Below are positions 49,608 to 57,594 of a DNA stretch of 64,000 bases, piece by piece. Origin of the DNA: Geomonas paludis (GTDB lineage Bacteria; Desulfobacterota; Desulfuromonadia; Geobacterales; Geobacteraceae); NCBI RefSeq assembly GCF_014193585.1, contig NZ_BLXY01000007.1, forward strand, positions 62,001-126,000, written 5' to 3'. Within the stretch, counting starts at the first letter, position 1; each line of letters starts with the position of its first letter. Both the position numbers and the translations under genes were made by a program. The notes under the pieces were generated by a model, which was not told the origin of the DNA, did not search any database, and worked only from the letters and a program-made list of their open reading frames with translations.

Positions 49608-50315
49608 ATGTCGTTTAGAAGGATTTTTACCGCACTTTTCACCGCGTCCGTTCTGTTGGCCCTGGCCGCGACCTCGTTCGCCGCAACCCCGGTCAAGCCG
49701 GAGGACTCTTTCCACAACGCGTTCCCCACGGTCCCCGTGGACAGCATGACGCCGACGGAAATCCCGGGGCTGTACGAAGTCGTCTCCGGGCAGCGCATCT
49801 TCTACTACTACCCGGAGAAGGAACTGGTGCTGACCGGCGAGATCGTGGGCAAGGACCTGAAGAGCCGCACCGCCGAGCGCAAAGGGGCCCTCATGGCCAA
49901 GGTCGCCAAGGACCTGCCGCTGAACAAGGCGCTCAAGATCGGTGACGGCAAGAAGGTGGTCATCGAGTTCACCGATCCCGACTGCCCGTTCTGCCGCAGG
50001 GGGGCCGAGTACTTCACCAAGCGCACCGACGTGACCCAGTACATCTTCTTCGCACCGCTGGCGCACCCCGGGGCGATCACCAAGATCGAGTACATCCTCT
50101 CGGCGGACAACAAGGTCCAGGCCTACGACGCCATGATGCTCGGGCAGGAGATCCCGGCCGGCGCCAAGCCCGCCTCCCCCGAGATCAAAAAGCTCGCCCA
50201 GGAGCACATGGAACTGGCCAGGAAGGCCGGCGTCACCGGGACCCCCACCTTCTTCATCAACGGTCAGATGGTGGTGGGCGCCGACCTGGCCCGCCTGGAC
50301 GAACTGCTCAAGTAG
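49608..50315 (+). CDS. DsbC/DsbG-like periplasmic thiol-disulfide isomerase
   Basis: 235 residues. Signal peptide about 1-25 (LLALAATSFAA), a small dimerisation-like N-terminal region (TPTEIPGLYEVVSGQRIFYY) and a thioredoxin fold with DPDCPFCRRG (CPFC active site) and cis-Pro loop TGTPTFFINGQMVVG. It should shuffle disulfides in exported proteins, useful for periplasmic multiheme cytochromes although that link is inference. Its 3' end overlaps the convergent EndoQ-like gene by eight bases. Confidence 0.9.
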   Translation: MSFRRIFTALFTASVLLALAATSFAATPVKPEDSFHNAFPTVPVDSMTPTEIPGLYEVVSGQRIFYYYPEKELVLTGEIVGKDLKSRTAERKGALMAKVAKDLPLNKALKIGDGKKVVIEFTDPDCPFCRRGAEYFTKRTDVTQYIFFAPLAHPGAITKIEYILSADNKVQAYDAMMLGQEIPAGAKPASPEIKKLAQEHMELARKAGVTGTPTFFINGQMVVGADLARLDELLK

Positions 50316-51555
50316 CATCCTCTCCAGGTGCTGAGACCGAGACGGTGCCGAACCTGCCGTCGTAGCCCGCCTCGATCTCCACCTCACCCGCACGCATCCT
50401 GCCGATACCCGCCGCCAGAGTCGCCGTCGACCTGGCGGCGATTTCGTTCAGGGGCGCCTCGAGCAGGATGTGGAACTCGTTGCCCAGGCCGCCCAGAAGC
50501 TGGAAGTAGAGCGCCTCGGCCTTCTTGCTGGCACACCCCACCCGCAGCGCCCCCCCGATCAGATCGATGAGCGGTATCACGGACCAAAAGGGCGGGGCCT
50601 GCGCCGGCTTGACCCCCGCCGCCCGGTCCGCCAGCAGTTCCACCCGGTGCAGCACACCGACCGTCAGCTTGCCGCCGCAGGCGGGGCAGCGATAGTCGTG
50701 GGCGATGGTCTGCTCCGGCGACAACCTGACGCCGCAGCAGCGGTGTCCGTCGGCGTGGTATTTCCCCTGTTCCGGGAAGAACTCGATGGTCCCGGCCACC
50801 CCCTTGCCTGTGGCAACGGCCTGGAAGATCCCGTCGTAGCTCAGATCCGTGTCGAAGACGGTGGCCTCCCGCCCCAGTTTCGAGGCGGAGTGGGCGTCCG
50901 AGTTGGAGACGAGCGTGATGCCGTCCAGGACCGACAGGCGCCAGTTCATGGCGGGGTCCGAGGAAAGGCCGGTCTCGATGGCGTGGACCTCGGGGGCGAG
51001 CTCGTCGAAGCATTCCTGCAGGGACTCGAAGCCGGAACAGGCGCCGAAGATGGAGAAGTGGGGGGTCCAGGCGTGGGCGGGGATGAGCAGCGCGCGCGGG
51101 GATGCCGCGAGCACCATGGCCAGGAGGTCCTTGGCGTCCAGCTTGAGGATCGGCCTGCCGTCGGAGGCGAGGGTGCCGATGCGGGAGAGTTGGAGGTTCA
51201 GCCTGTGCGCGGCGGCGAAGTCGGGGAGCAGCACCAGGCAGTGCACCTTCCTGGTGCGTCCCCCCTTGCGGTAGATGCAGCTGATTTCGCCGCTGATGAG
51301 AAAGGAAACCGGGGCGCGGCAGCTTTGCGGCACCTGGTCGGGGAGCGGTTCCCGGCGCAGGCGCCACAGCCCCGCTTCGGCCGGGACCAACTCCTGCTCC
51401 AGCTCTTCCAGCCAGCCGGGGTGGGTGCAGTCGCCGGTGCCGACCACCCGGATCCCCTTCAACTGGGCCCAGCGCCACAGTTGCGGGAGGTCCAGGTCGC
51501 GGCTGGTCGCTCTGGAAAAGCGGGAGTGGATGTGCAGGTCGGCTGTGAATCTCAT
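50308..51555 (-). CDS. EndoQ-like PHP-domain endonuclease
   Basis: 415 residues starting MRFTADLHIHSRFSRATSRD, a PHP metal-binding motif, with HAWTPHFSIFG, NSDAHSASKLGRE and a four-cysteine zinc cluster (CCGVRLSPEQ, CPACGGKL). This matches the EndoQ / TIGR00375 family, which cleaves DNA 5' to deaminated bases in archaea and some bacteria. Whether this copy has that activity is inferred. It lies 73 bases downstream of the MerR gene on the same strand, so they may be co-transcribed. Confidence 0.85.
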   Translation of the reverse strand: MRFTADLHIHSRFSRATSRDLDLPQLWRWAQLKGIRVVGTGDCTHPGWLEELEQELVPAEAGLWRLRREPLPDQVPQSCRAPVSFLISGEISCIYRKGGRTRKVHCLVLLPDFAAAHRLNLQLSRIGTLASDGRPILKLDAKDLLAMVLAASPRALLIPAHAWTPHFSIFGACSGFESLQECFDELAPEVHAIETGLSSDPAMNWRLSVLDGITLVSNSDAHSASKLGREATVFDTDLSYDGIFQAVATGKGVAGTIEFFPEQGKYHADGHRCCGVRLSPEQTIAHDYRCPACGGKLTVGVLHRVELLADRAAGVKPAQAPPFWSVIPLIDLIGGALRVGCASKKAEALYFQLLGGLGNEFHILLEAPLNEIAARSTATLAAGIGRMRAGEVEIEAGYDGRFGTVSVSAPGEDAT

Positions 51556-51628
51556 GTGAGGTGCGGGTTCCGGCGCGCCTTGCGCCGTCGTCAGAGGGGA
51601 GGGCGAGAGGGGCGAAGGGAAGGCGCCG

Positions 51629-52042
51629 TCAGGCGCCGCTGGTCTGGGAGGCGCCGAACTTGTTGACCATGTGCTGCCGGTAGCTGACGATGTCGCTGCG
51701 CAGCGAGGCGAGCCGGGCCATCTTCTCGTCGATTTTGGCGATGTGTTCGTCCAGGATTTCCACCAGGCGGGGCACCATGCGCTCGGTCTGCTTGGCCTCC
51801 CCGTAGGCCGCGTAGAGGTCCTGCATCTCCTTGATGGTGAGCCCCAGCTCCTTGAGCTTGATGATGAACTTGATGCGGCGCACGTAGTAGGGGGTGAAGC
51901 CGCGCGTGGCGCCGTCGCTTCTCGGTACGCTCTCGATGATGCCCACTTCCTCCCAGTAACGGATGGTCCTGGTGGTGAGCCCCAGTGCAGCGGCGACGTC
52001 CCCGATCGGGGTAATCTCTTCGCCGTCCTTGATGATGTCCAT
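51629..52042 (-). CDS. MerR-family transcriptional regulator
   Basis: 137 residues. N-terminal MerR winged helix with TPIGDVAAALGLTTRTIRYW and GFTPYYVRRIKFIIKLKELG, then a coiled-coil dimer helix (ERMVPRLVEILDEHIAKIDE). There is no cysteine-based metal site, and the effector domain is nearly absent, so the signal it senses is unknown. ATG 52042 follows GAGG by six bases; GTG 52054 is an alternative. A promoter (52076-52104) directly upstream faces the 810-base gene-free region. Confidence 0.9.
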   Translation of the reverse strand: MDIIKDGEEITPIGDVAAALGLTTRTIRYWEEVGIIESVPRSDGATRGFTPYYVRRIKFIIKLKELGLTIKEMQDLYAAYGEAKQTERMVPRLVEILDEHIAKIDEKMARLASLRSDIVSYRQHMVNKFGASQTSGA

Positions 52043-52075
52043 GAAAAACCTCACGGTGGAAATAAATACCCAGCT

Positions 52076-52104
52076 AATCTAGAACATGGCGTTGAGAGTG
52101 TCAA
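52076..52104 (-). promoter_or_regulatory. Sigma-70-type promoter of merR
   Basis: On the minus strand TTGACA (52104-52099), 17-base spacer, TAGATT (52081-52076), 33 bases before ATG 52042. Confidence 0.65.
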
Positions 52105-52184
52105 TTGCTTTCGGGCAGGGAGCCCGGACCCGGTCGAAAAGTTTGTCATACAAAGTGTTTGTTTACAAAACACCGTTTTTAGTA

Positions 52185-52413
52185 TATCTAGTGAGGCAGT
52201 GGCTAAGAAGTTGGCAGGGGAGGCAAGTATTTTCCCGCGATGAGCGGCTGTCGCCAGCATCTAGGGCGACAAGCCCGGTGGCGCCGGATTGACGAAAATA
52301 AAACACGTGCTCGCAGCAACAACAGGCGCGTGAGCGCCTGCACCGGTCTGTGATCGGCCCTTTCTGCCGGCCGTCCAACACTAGGGGCAATCGACGGGTT
52401 GCCCCTCTTTTTT
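52185..52413 (+). ncRNA. Candidate small RNA transcription unit
   Basis: A plus-strand stretch with no gene that ends in a strong terminator. It is preceded by promoter-like boxes (TTTACA at 52166, TATATC near 52190) and contains stable hairpins, notably CAGGCGCGTGAGCGCCTG near 52322-52339. I could not match it to 6S RNA, SRP RNA, RNase P RNA, tmRNA or a riboswitch I know. Boundaries are approximate. Confidence 0.35.
52384..52413 (+). terminator. Orphan Rho-independent terminator
   Basis: GGGGCAA and TTGCCCC pair around TCGACGGG, followed by TCTTTTTTTG. No gene on the plus strand ends within 2 kb upstream, so it points to an unannotated transcript. Confidence 0.8.
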
Positions 52414-52430
52414 TGTTCTCGACTGAAGGA

Positions 52431-52460
52431 GGAGACTGGCTCCGCCAGGTGCCTGTCCCC
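52431..52460. repeat. REP-like imperfect palindrome (copy 2)
   Basis: Near-identical to 11052-11081 (GGAGACTGGCTCCGCCAG instead of GGGGACTGGCTCCGCCAG at the left). Confidence 0.8.
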
Positions 52461-52580
52461 CTTGGGGGGGAGAGCGTGCCTGAACGGAATGCAGCGTTCC
52501 GCCACATCCGAAGCGCTGCAGGAGACCTTACGTTCCCCACTTTTGCGAAGGGGGGGCAGGGGGGATTTGATTTTGATCTC

Positions 52581-52688
52581 GTTCCCAAGGTCCACCTTGG
52601 GAACGCAAAGCCTCTCCGAAGCTCCAACTTCCCTCGGATGCAAAGCTGGAGCTTTGCGCCATATTGGGTTCCCAAGCTGGAGCTTGGG
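52581..52688. repeat. Array of three palindromes
   Basis: GTTCCCAAGGTCCACCTTGG then GAAC (52581-52604), GCAAAGCTGGAGCTTTGC (52640-52657) and CCCAAGCTGGAGCTTGGG (52671-52688). The last two share the core AAGCTGGAGCTT. They could be operator-like sites, REP elements or stems of a transcript. Confidence 0.65.
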
Positions 52689-52852
52689 AGCCAGGGAAAT
52701 TTTGCTTGCAGGGGGGGTGATTTTACTTCTTCTGGCGTGGGCCGCCATTGCCTGTGCCGCCGCTCCGTGCTATCCTGCCCGCGCGCCGGTTATCCCGGCA
52801 GCGGTCGTTGCCGCCCTGCAACGCCGCCATCCCCACGACAAAGGCCCCCGCG

Positions 52853-53734
52853 ATGTCCATCTCCCAGTACCCCGCCAAGGTCACCATGCCCAGGCTGGAG
52901 CACCCCTACCCGACGGTGTTCGCCTTCCTGGTGGAGCGTTTCCCGAGGATACCGCGCGAGGTGTGGGAGCGCCGCATCGCCCAGGGCAAGGTCCTCGGCG
53001 AGGACGGCGCCCCGGTCGGCATGGCCACCCCGTACGCGCCGCAGCAGAGGGTCTTCTATTTCCGGGAAATGGAGGCGGAGCGGGAGATCCCCTTCCCGGA
53101 ACAGGTCCTGTTTCAAAACGACGAGCTGCTGGTGGCCTGCAAGCCGCATTTCCTGCCGGTGACCCCGGGCGGCGCCTACCTGAACCAGAGCCTTTTGCAC
53201 CGGCTCAGAGAGCGGACCGGGATCCACCACCTCGTGCCGCTGCACCGGATCGACCGGGAAACGGCGGGGCTCGTGCTCTTCTCCGTTAACCCCAAGACGC
53301 GTGGCCGTTACGGCGGGCTGTTCAGAGAAGGCTTGATCGAGAAGGAATACCGGGCGGTCGGGGTGGGGCGGGTGCCCGAGGGAAAGAAAGAGTGGCTGGT
53401 GGAGAGCCGGCTGGTGCCGGGTGAGCCGTGGTTCGTCATGGCGACCGAACCTGGCCCGGCCAACGCGCGCTCCGAGATCCGCCTCCTGGATGAGCGGGAG
53501 GGACGCTCGCTGTTCGCGCTCAGCCCGCTCACCGGCAAGACCCACCAGTTGCGGGTGCACTTGAGCTCGCTGGGGATGCCGATCCTCAACGACAGGCTTT
53601 ACCCGCAGTTGCAGCCCCGGCAGGCGGACGATTTCGACCAGCCGCTGCAGCTTCTGGCGCAACGGTTGCGCTTCAAGGACCCCGTCAGCGGCAAATGGCT
53701 GGAGTTCCAGTCTGATAGGGGACTTTTGTGGTAA
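52853..53734 (+). CDS. RluA-family pseudouridine synthase
   Basis: 293 residues. The catalytic motif is LHRIDRETAGLVLF (HRxDxxTAG) with LTGKTHQLRVHLSSLGMPIL near the end; the N-terminal portion lacks a clear S4 domain. RluA-type enzymes modify rRNA or tRNA uridines; the target is not predictable here. ATG 52853 is chosen since the frame upstream to 52748 shows no similarity; the ribosome site is weak. Confidence 0.87.
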   Translation: MSISQYPAKVTMPRLEHPYPTVFAFLVERFPRIPREVWERRIAQGKVLGEDGAPVGMATPYAPQQRVFYFREMEAEREIPFPEQVLFQNDELLVACKPHFLPVTPGGAYLNQSLLHRLRERTGIHHLVPLHRIDRETAGLVLFSVNPKTRGRYGGLFREGLIEKEYRAVGVGRVPEGKKEWLVESRLVPGEPWFVMATEPGPANARSEIRLLDEREGRSLFALSPLTGKTHQLRVHLSSLGMPILNDRLYPQLQPRQADDFDQPLQLLAQRLRFKDPVSGKWLEFQSDRGLLW

Positions 53735-53790
53735 TCTAGAACGGTTCGCGCCGTCTCCGGCACGGCAGTTGGTTCGCAGGGAGGTGTAAG

Positions 53791-54066
53791 ATGGCCAAAA
53801 ACGTGCTCCTGCTGGTCGATTACGGTGTCAATAACAGCATCCACATCGGGCTGTTCAAGATCCAGCTCAAGGAGGCAGGATGGCGCGAGGGGCTCGTGGA
53901 AGGCTCCTTTGAGAAGAACCTTGACCTCCCCGACTCCGTCATCGAGAAAGCGGTGCAGGAGGAGGTCGACAGCGCGGCCAACCAGGCCGCCTTCAAGAAG
54001 ACCTGCTGTGAACTCTTCATCACCGAGGATGAATTGAAATTCAGCTGGGACTGGAACACCCCCTGA
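53791..54066 (+). CDS. Small conserved-looking protein, function unknown
   Basis: 91 residues (MAKNVLLLVDYGVNNSIHIG), with GGGAGGTG upstream. It is predicted soluble, acidic and alpha/beta, with a C-terminal ELKFSWDWNTP. I do not recognise the family. It follows the pseudouridine synthase by 56 bases. Confidence 0.55.
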   Translation: MAKNVLLLVDYGVNNSIHIGLFKIQLKEAGWREGLVEGSFEKNLDLPDSVIEKAVQEEVDSAANQAAFKKTCCELFITEDELKFSWDWNTP

Positions 54067-54145
54067 CGGCTCCAATTACCCCTCCCGCTTCTGTCACTGC
54101 TGAAATCACTGGACAATTTCCGGAAAGTTTAGTTACTATCCCGCT

Positions 54146-54304
54146 ATGAATAAACTTGCAGCCGTTTTTATTATCCTGTTTACCGTCGCAGTCATAACCT
54201 TTGGTACCTGGCAACTCTTTAAAGGGAACTTCGAGGCGGCTTTTTCTTCCTTCCCGTTCCTGCTGATTATCTACTTTTTCATCAAGCCATACCGTAACTC
54301 ATAA
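54146..54304 (+). CDS. 52-residue two-helix membrane protein
   Basis: A short frame, MNKLAAVFIILFTVAVITFG onward, with two hydrophobic segments (residues 4-20 and 34-46) and a basic tail (KPYRNS). Its AT content is higher than that of neighbouring genes and no strong ribosome site is visible, but the hydrophobic pattern is unlikely to arise by chance. Function unknown. Confidence 0.5.
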   Translation: MNKLAAVFIILFTVAVITFGTWQLFKGNFEAAFSSFPFLLIIYFFIKPYRNS

Positions 54305-54427
54305 GTACAGTGCCCTGCAGCATCCGGCATCCGGTGATGCTTCTCCGGCCGCGTTTTCGTCTATGACGCCGATGAGGGGCGGCGGGTGCTGTCGAGTGCT
54401 GCGGAGAGTCGTGTGGCAGGAGACATC

Positions 54428-55348
54428 ATGTCCAGTTGTGCACTCGTCATCGATGATTCGGCAGCTATTCGCGAGCAGGTAATACGGACTCTGCAGGATG
54501 TGGGGTTGTTCGAGCAGTACCGGGAAGCCCGGGACGGCATGGAAGGCTTCAAGACCCTGATCGAGTGCAAGGCCGACCTGGTGATCTGCGACGTCGAGAT
54601 GCCGCGCATGGACGGCTACAAGTTCCTGCAACTGGTCGCCTCGCGCCCCGACCTGCAGGGGCTGCCCATCATCATGCTGACCGGCAAGATGGACTTCAAC
54701 TCCAAGATCCGGGGACTGGACCAGGGAGCCAGCGACTATCTCACCAAGCCCTTCGACGCCGGCGAACTGGTGGCGCGCGTCAAGGTTCAGCTCAAGATCA
54801 AGTCGCTGCAGGATGAACTGAAGCAGGCCAATGAGCAGCTCAAACGACTGACCAACATCGACCACCTCACCGGCCTCTTCAACCGGCGCTACCTGGCGGA
54901 AGTCCTGGAAGCCGAGTTCTTCAGGGCCAAGCGCAACCGCGAAAGCCTTTCCCTGGTCATCATCGACATCGATTTCTTCAAGCAGGTTAACGACACCTAC
55001 GGCCATCAAAACGGCGACGTCGTGCTTTCTTCCGTGGCCGAGGTGGTGCAGCAGCAGATGCGCGCCTACGACAGCGCCGCGCGCTACGGCGGCGAGGAGT
55101 TCGTCCTGGTCTTCCCCGGCACCGCGCTGGAGGGCGCAGTCATTGCCGCCGAGCGCCTGAGGCAGGCTGTCATCGATCACACCTTCCCACACCCCCTGCA
55201 GGACCTCACCGTGACGGTCAGCGCCGGGGTCGCCACCTATCCTTCCACGCAGGTCGACAACATCGACGCGCTGTTCCGCCGGGCCGACGAGGCGCTCTAC
55301 CGCGCCAAGCAGAACGGCCGTAACAGGGTGGAAACCATGCCTGTCTGA
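54428..55348 (+). CDS. Response regulator with GGDEF domain (diguanylate cyclase)
   Basis: 306 residues: receiver domain (about 1-122, phospho-Asp in LVICDVEMPRMDGYKF, Lys in LTKPFDAG), helical linker with coiled coil (about 125-145) and GGDEF domain with active GGEEF in RYGGEEFVLVF. An inhibitory RxxD site (RAYD) lies five residues before GGEEF. It should make cyclic di-GMP when phosphorylated, with product inhibition. ATG 54428 is supported by AGGAGA upstream. No sensor kinase gene adjoins it. Confidence 0.94.
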   Translation: MSSCALVIDDSAAIREQVIRTLQDVGLFEQYREARDGMEGFKTLIECKADLVICDVEMPRMDGYKFLQLVASRPDLQGLPIIMLTGKMDFNSKIRGLDQGASDYLTKPFDAGELVARVKVQLKIKSLQDELKQANEQLKRLTNIDHLTGLFNRRYLAEVLEAEFFRAKRNRESLSLVIIDIDFFKQVNDTYGHQNGDVVLSSVAEVVQQQMRAYDSAARYGGEEFVLVFPGTALEGAVIAAERLRQAVIDHTFPHPLQDLTVTVSAGVATYPSTQVDNIDALFRRADEALYRAKQNGRNRVETMPV

Positions 55349-55464
55349 CCCGCCCGTTATTAGTTAACAAAATTTAAGAAAAATATCTTGAAAATTTTTT
55401 AATTTACAGGTAAAGCTATCCTCCTGCTTTACGCCTCATGGCGCCAAAACGGGAGGAACCTGGT

Positions 55465-55650
55465 ATGGACACCTTTGACACCGCTTACGCCAACTACTTG
55501 AAGCTGCTGGCAAAGCTCGACAAGACCGACGACATCGCCGAGAAGAACCAGATCTTTCGCCAACTCACCCAGTTGCTGTGCGAGTTGGAGCAGGGGCTCA
55601 AGAACAAGGCGCTCCCGGGGTGCCGCGAGGAACTGGCCTATTGGCTCTAG
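55465..55650 (+). CDS. Small helical protein, function unknown
   Basis: 61 residues (MDTFDTAYANYLKLLAKLDK), nearly all helical with Leu/Gln heptads. ATG 55465 has GGGAGGAACCT upstream, which supports translation. A weak promoter (TTGAAA 55388, TAAAGC 55411) precedes it in an AT-rich gap. No family recognised. Confidence 0.6.
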   Translation: MDTFDTAYANYLKLLAKLDKTDDIAEKNQIFRQLTQLLCELEQGLKNKALPGCREELAYWL

Positions 55651-55727
55651 CTGCACCATACCGGTAATCTCCCCCTTACGGCCGCCCGCTTACCTGCCCT
55701 GGCGGCCCCGCCACCTCATGAAAAAGT

Positions 55728-55755
55728 TTGACACTTCTGCTTCCTCCTTTATTCT
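55728..55755 (+). promoter_or_regulatory. Sigma-70-type promoter of etfBA
   Basis: TTGACA (55728-55733), 16-base spacer, TATTCT (55750-55755). The leader to ATG 55839 is about 75 bases. Confidence 0.6.
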
Positions 55756-55838
55756 CTAAGTAAGCGATATCATTCCCCGCAGGATGGGCCGGCGGCGCAG
55801 CTAGGTGCTGCCGCCCGTAACGCCGGAGGAGGTTCATT

Positions 55839-56615
55839 ATGAAGATACTGGTATGCGTCAAGCAGGTGCCTGACATGGAATCGCGCTTCCGCCCCGACGC
55901 CGCAGGCGTCTGGTATGCGGAGACCGATCTCGCCTTTCGCGTCAACGAGTATGACGAGTACGCCATCGAGCAGGCGGTACTGCTCAAGGAGCAGTTGGGG
56001 GGCGAACCGGAGATCACCCTGCTCTCCGTGGGGCCGGATCGGGTTGTCGAGGCGATCAAGAAGGGGCTTGCCATGGGGGCGGACCGTGCCGTGCATGTGC
56101 GGGACCCGGAAGCCCATCTGAAGGACCCCTTCCAGATCGCTTCGATCATCGCGGCGTATGCCAAGGGGGAGGCTTTCGGCCTGATATTCACCGGGATGCA
56201 GTCGCTCGACCGCGGCTCGACCCAGGTGGGTGTGGCCGTAGCCGAAGCGCTCGGCTACCCCTGTGTCACGACCGTGGTCGCCTTCGAGTATGCCGACGGC
56301 ACCGTCACCGTGAAGCGGGAGCTCGAAGGCGGGGTGAAAGGGACGGTACGGCTCAAGGCACCGGCCCTGATCACCTGCCAGTTGGGGCTGAACCAACCGC
56401 GCTACCCGACCCTTCCCAACATCATGAAGGCAAAGAAGAAAGAGGTGAGCGTGATCCCCGTGGAGCAGTTGCTGCAGCAGGAGGCCAGGCTGGTGCCGGC
56501 GCAGTTCAGCGCCCCGGCCAAGAAGGGGGGCGGCGTGATCCTGGAAGGCGAGGTTGCCGACCAGGTCGACCGGCTCATCGGGATACTCAGGGACAAGACC
56601 GCGGTGCTGCGTTAG
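55839..56615 (+). CDS. etfB: Electron transfer flavoprotein subunit beta
   Basis: 258 residues with the EtfB start MKILVCVKQVPDMESRFRPD, ETDLAFRVNEYDEYAIEQAV and the signature RYPTLPNIMKAKKKEV. EtfAB carries electrons from acyl-CoA dehydrogenases and similar flavoenzymes. GGAGGAGG lies before the ATG; etfA follows 10 bases later. Confidence 0.95.
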   Translation: MKILVCVKQVPDMESRFRPDAAGVWYAETDLAFRVNEYDEYAIEQAVLLKEQLGGEPEITLLSVGPDRVVEAIKKGLAMGADRAVHVRDPEAHLKDPFQIASIIAAYAKGEAFGLIFTGMQSLDRGSTQVGVAVAEALGYPCVTTVVAFEYADGTVTVKRELEGGVKGTVRLKAPALITCQLGLNQPRYPTLPNIMKAKKKEVSVIPVEQLLQQEARLVPAQFSAPAKKGGGVILEGEVADQVDRLIGILRDKTAVLR

Positions 56616-56625
56616 GGGGGCGACC

Positions 56626-57537
56626 ATGAAAGCTTTACTCGTAGGCGAATGCCGGGATGGGAAACTCTTGGAGTACAGCTACGAACTGTTCGGTTTCGCG
56701 TCGCGATTGGGAGCCGAGACCGCCATGGTGTTGATCGGCACCGAAGGGGCGCTGCCGAGCTACGGGGGGACGGTATATCTGGCCGATGCCGGCCGGTACG
56801 GAGAGTACAATCCCGATCTGCACAAGCGGCTGGTGCAGGCGGCGGTGGAGCGGGAAAAGCCTGATTACGTGGTGTTCCTGCACACCTCCTATGGCTGGGA
56901 CCTGGCGCCGCGGGTGGCGGCCCTGCTCAAGGCGCCGCAGGTTTCCGAGGTGGTTGCCCTGGCGGAGGGAGGTTTCGAGCGTCCCTGCTGCAGTCAGAAG
57001 ATGAGGCAGGTCGTCAAGCCGGTGGGCGCGCCCGTCGTGCTCACCCTGCAGGGTGGGGCCTTCCCGGCGCTGGTGCCGGGGGGGACGCCGCAGCAAGAGC
57101 CCCTGGAGGCGGAAGGCGAGGCCAGGGGGGAGTTTTTGGGCTATGAGGCTGCGGTGCGCAAGGGAGTCGACCTGACCAGGGCCGAGGTTATCGTCAGTGC
57201 CGGGCGCGGTGTCGGCAAGAAAGAGAACCTGCCCGTGATCGCCGAGCTCGCCAAGGTGTTGGGCGGCGAGGTCGGGGCGAGCCGCCCCGTCGTGGACAGC
57301 GGCTGGATGGAGGCGGGGGCGCAGGTGGGTGTGACCGGGCAGACCGTCAGTCCGAAGCTCTACGTTGCCTGCGGCATCAGCGGGGCCATTCAGCATTTGG
57401 CGGGGATGAAGAAGTCGGGGTTCATCATCGCCATCAACAAGGACAAGGACGCCCCCATAGGCGAGGTAGCCGACGTACTGGTAGTGGCCGACGTGATGCA
57501 GTTCGTGCCGGCGCTGACGGCCAAACTGGCCAAGTAA
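56626..57537 (+). CDS. etfA: Electron transfer flavoprotein subunit alpha
   Basis: 303 residues. An N-terminal adenine-nucleotide-like domain, then the FAD-binding C-terminal domain with VSAGRGVGKKENLPVIAELA, GQTVSPKLYVACGISGAIQH and INKDKDAPIGEVADVLVV. It is on the short side for EtfA and carries no N-terminal ferredoxin domain. It pairs with EtfB; no acyl-CoA dehydrogenase or EtfQO gene is in the window, so the electron partner is not known. Confidence 0.95.
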   Translation: MKALLVGECRDGKLLEYSYELFGFASRLGAETAMVLIGTEGALPSYGGTVYLADAGRYGEYNPDLHKRLVQAAVEREKPDYVVFLHTSYGWDLAPRVAALLKAPQVSEVVALAEGGFERPCCSQKMRQVVKPVGAPVVLTLQGGAFPALVPGGTPQQEPLEAEGEARGEFLGYEAAVRKGVDLTRAEVIVSAGRGVGKKENLPVIAELAKVLGGEVGASRPVVDSGWMEAGAQVGVTGQTVSPKLYVACGISGAIQHLAGMKKSGFIIAINKDKDAPIGEVADVLVVADVMQFVPALTAKLAK

Positions 57538-57580
57538 GACTGGTCTGACTGGTCTGACTGGTCCGACTGGTCCGACTGGA
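57538..57580. repeat. 9-bp tandem repeat, stop-adjacent (copy next to etfA)
   Basis: TGGTCTGAC twice, then TGGTCCGAC twice and a partial copy, beginning directly after the etfA stop codon and ending just before the ribosome site of the next gene. Confidence 0.8.
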
Positions 57581-57594
57581 GTTTGGAGGGGCTG

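Larger units (their letters stand above)
52043..52852. other. 810-base gene-free region with orphan terminator and palindromes
   Basis: Between merR and the pseudouridine synthase gene. Contents in order: merR promoter, an inverted repeat GTGTTT/AAACAC (52158-52176), a plus-strand promoter-like box, a possible small RNA unit to a strong terminator at 52413, REP-like copy at 52431-52460, and three palindromes at 52581-52688. No open frame with a ribosome site is visible. Confidence 0.6.

Noticed and set aside
52185-52413. Known RNA such as 6S, SRP RNA, tmRNA or a cyclic di-GMP riboswitch
   Set aside because: None of the diagnostic core sequences of these RNAs could be found; left as an unassigned candidate.
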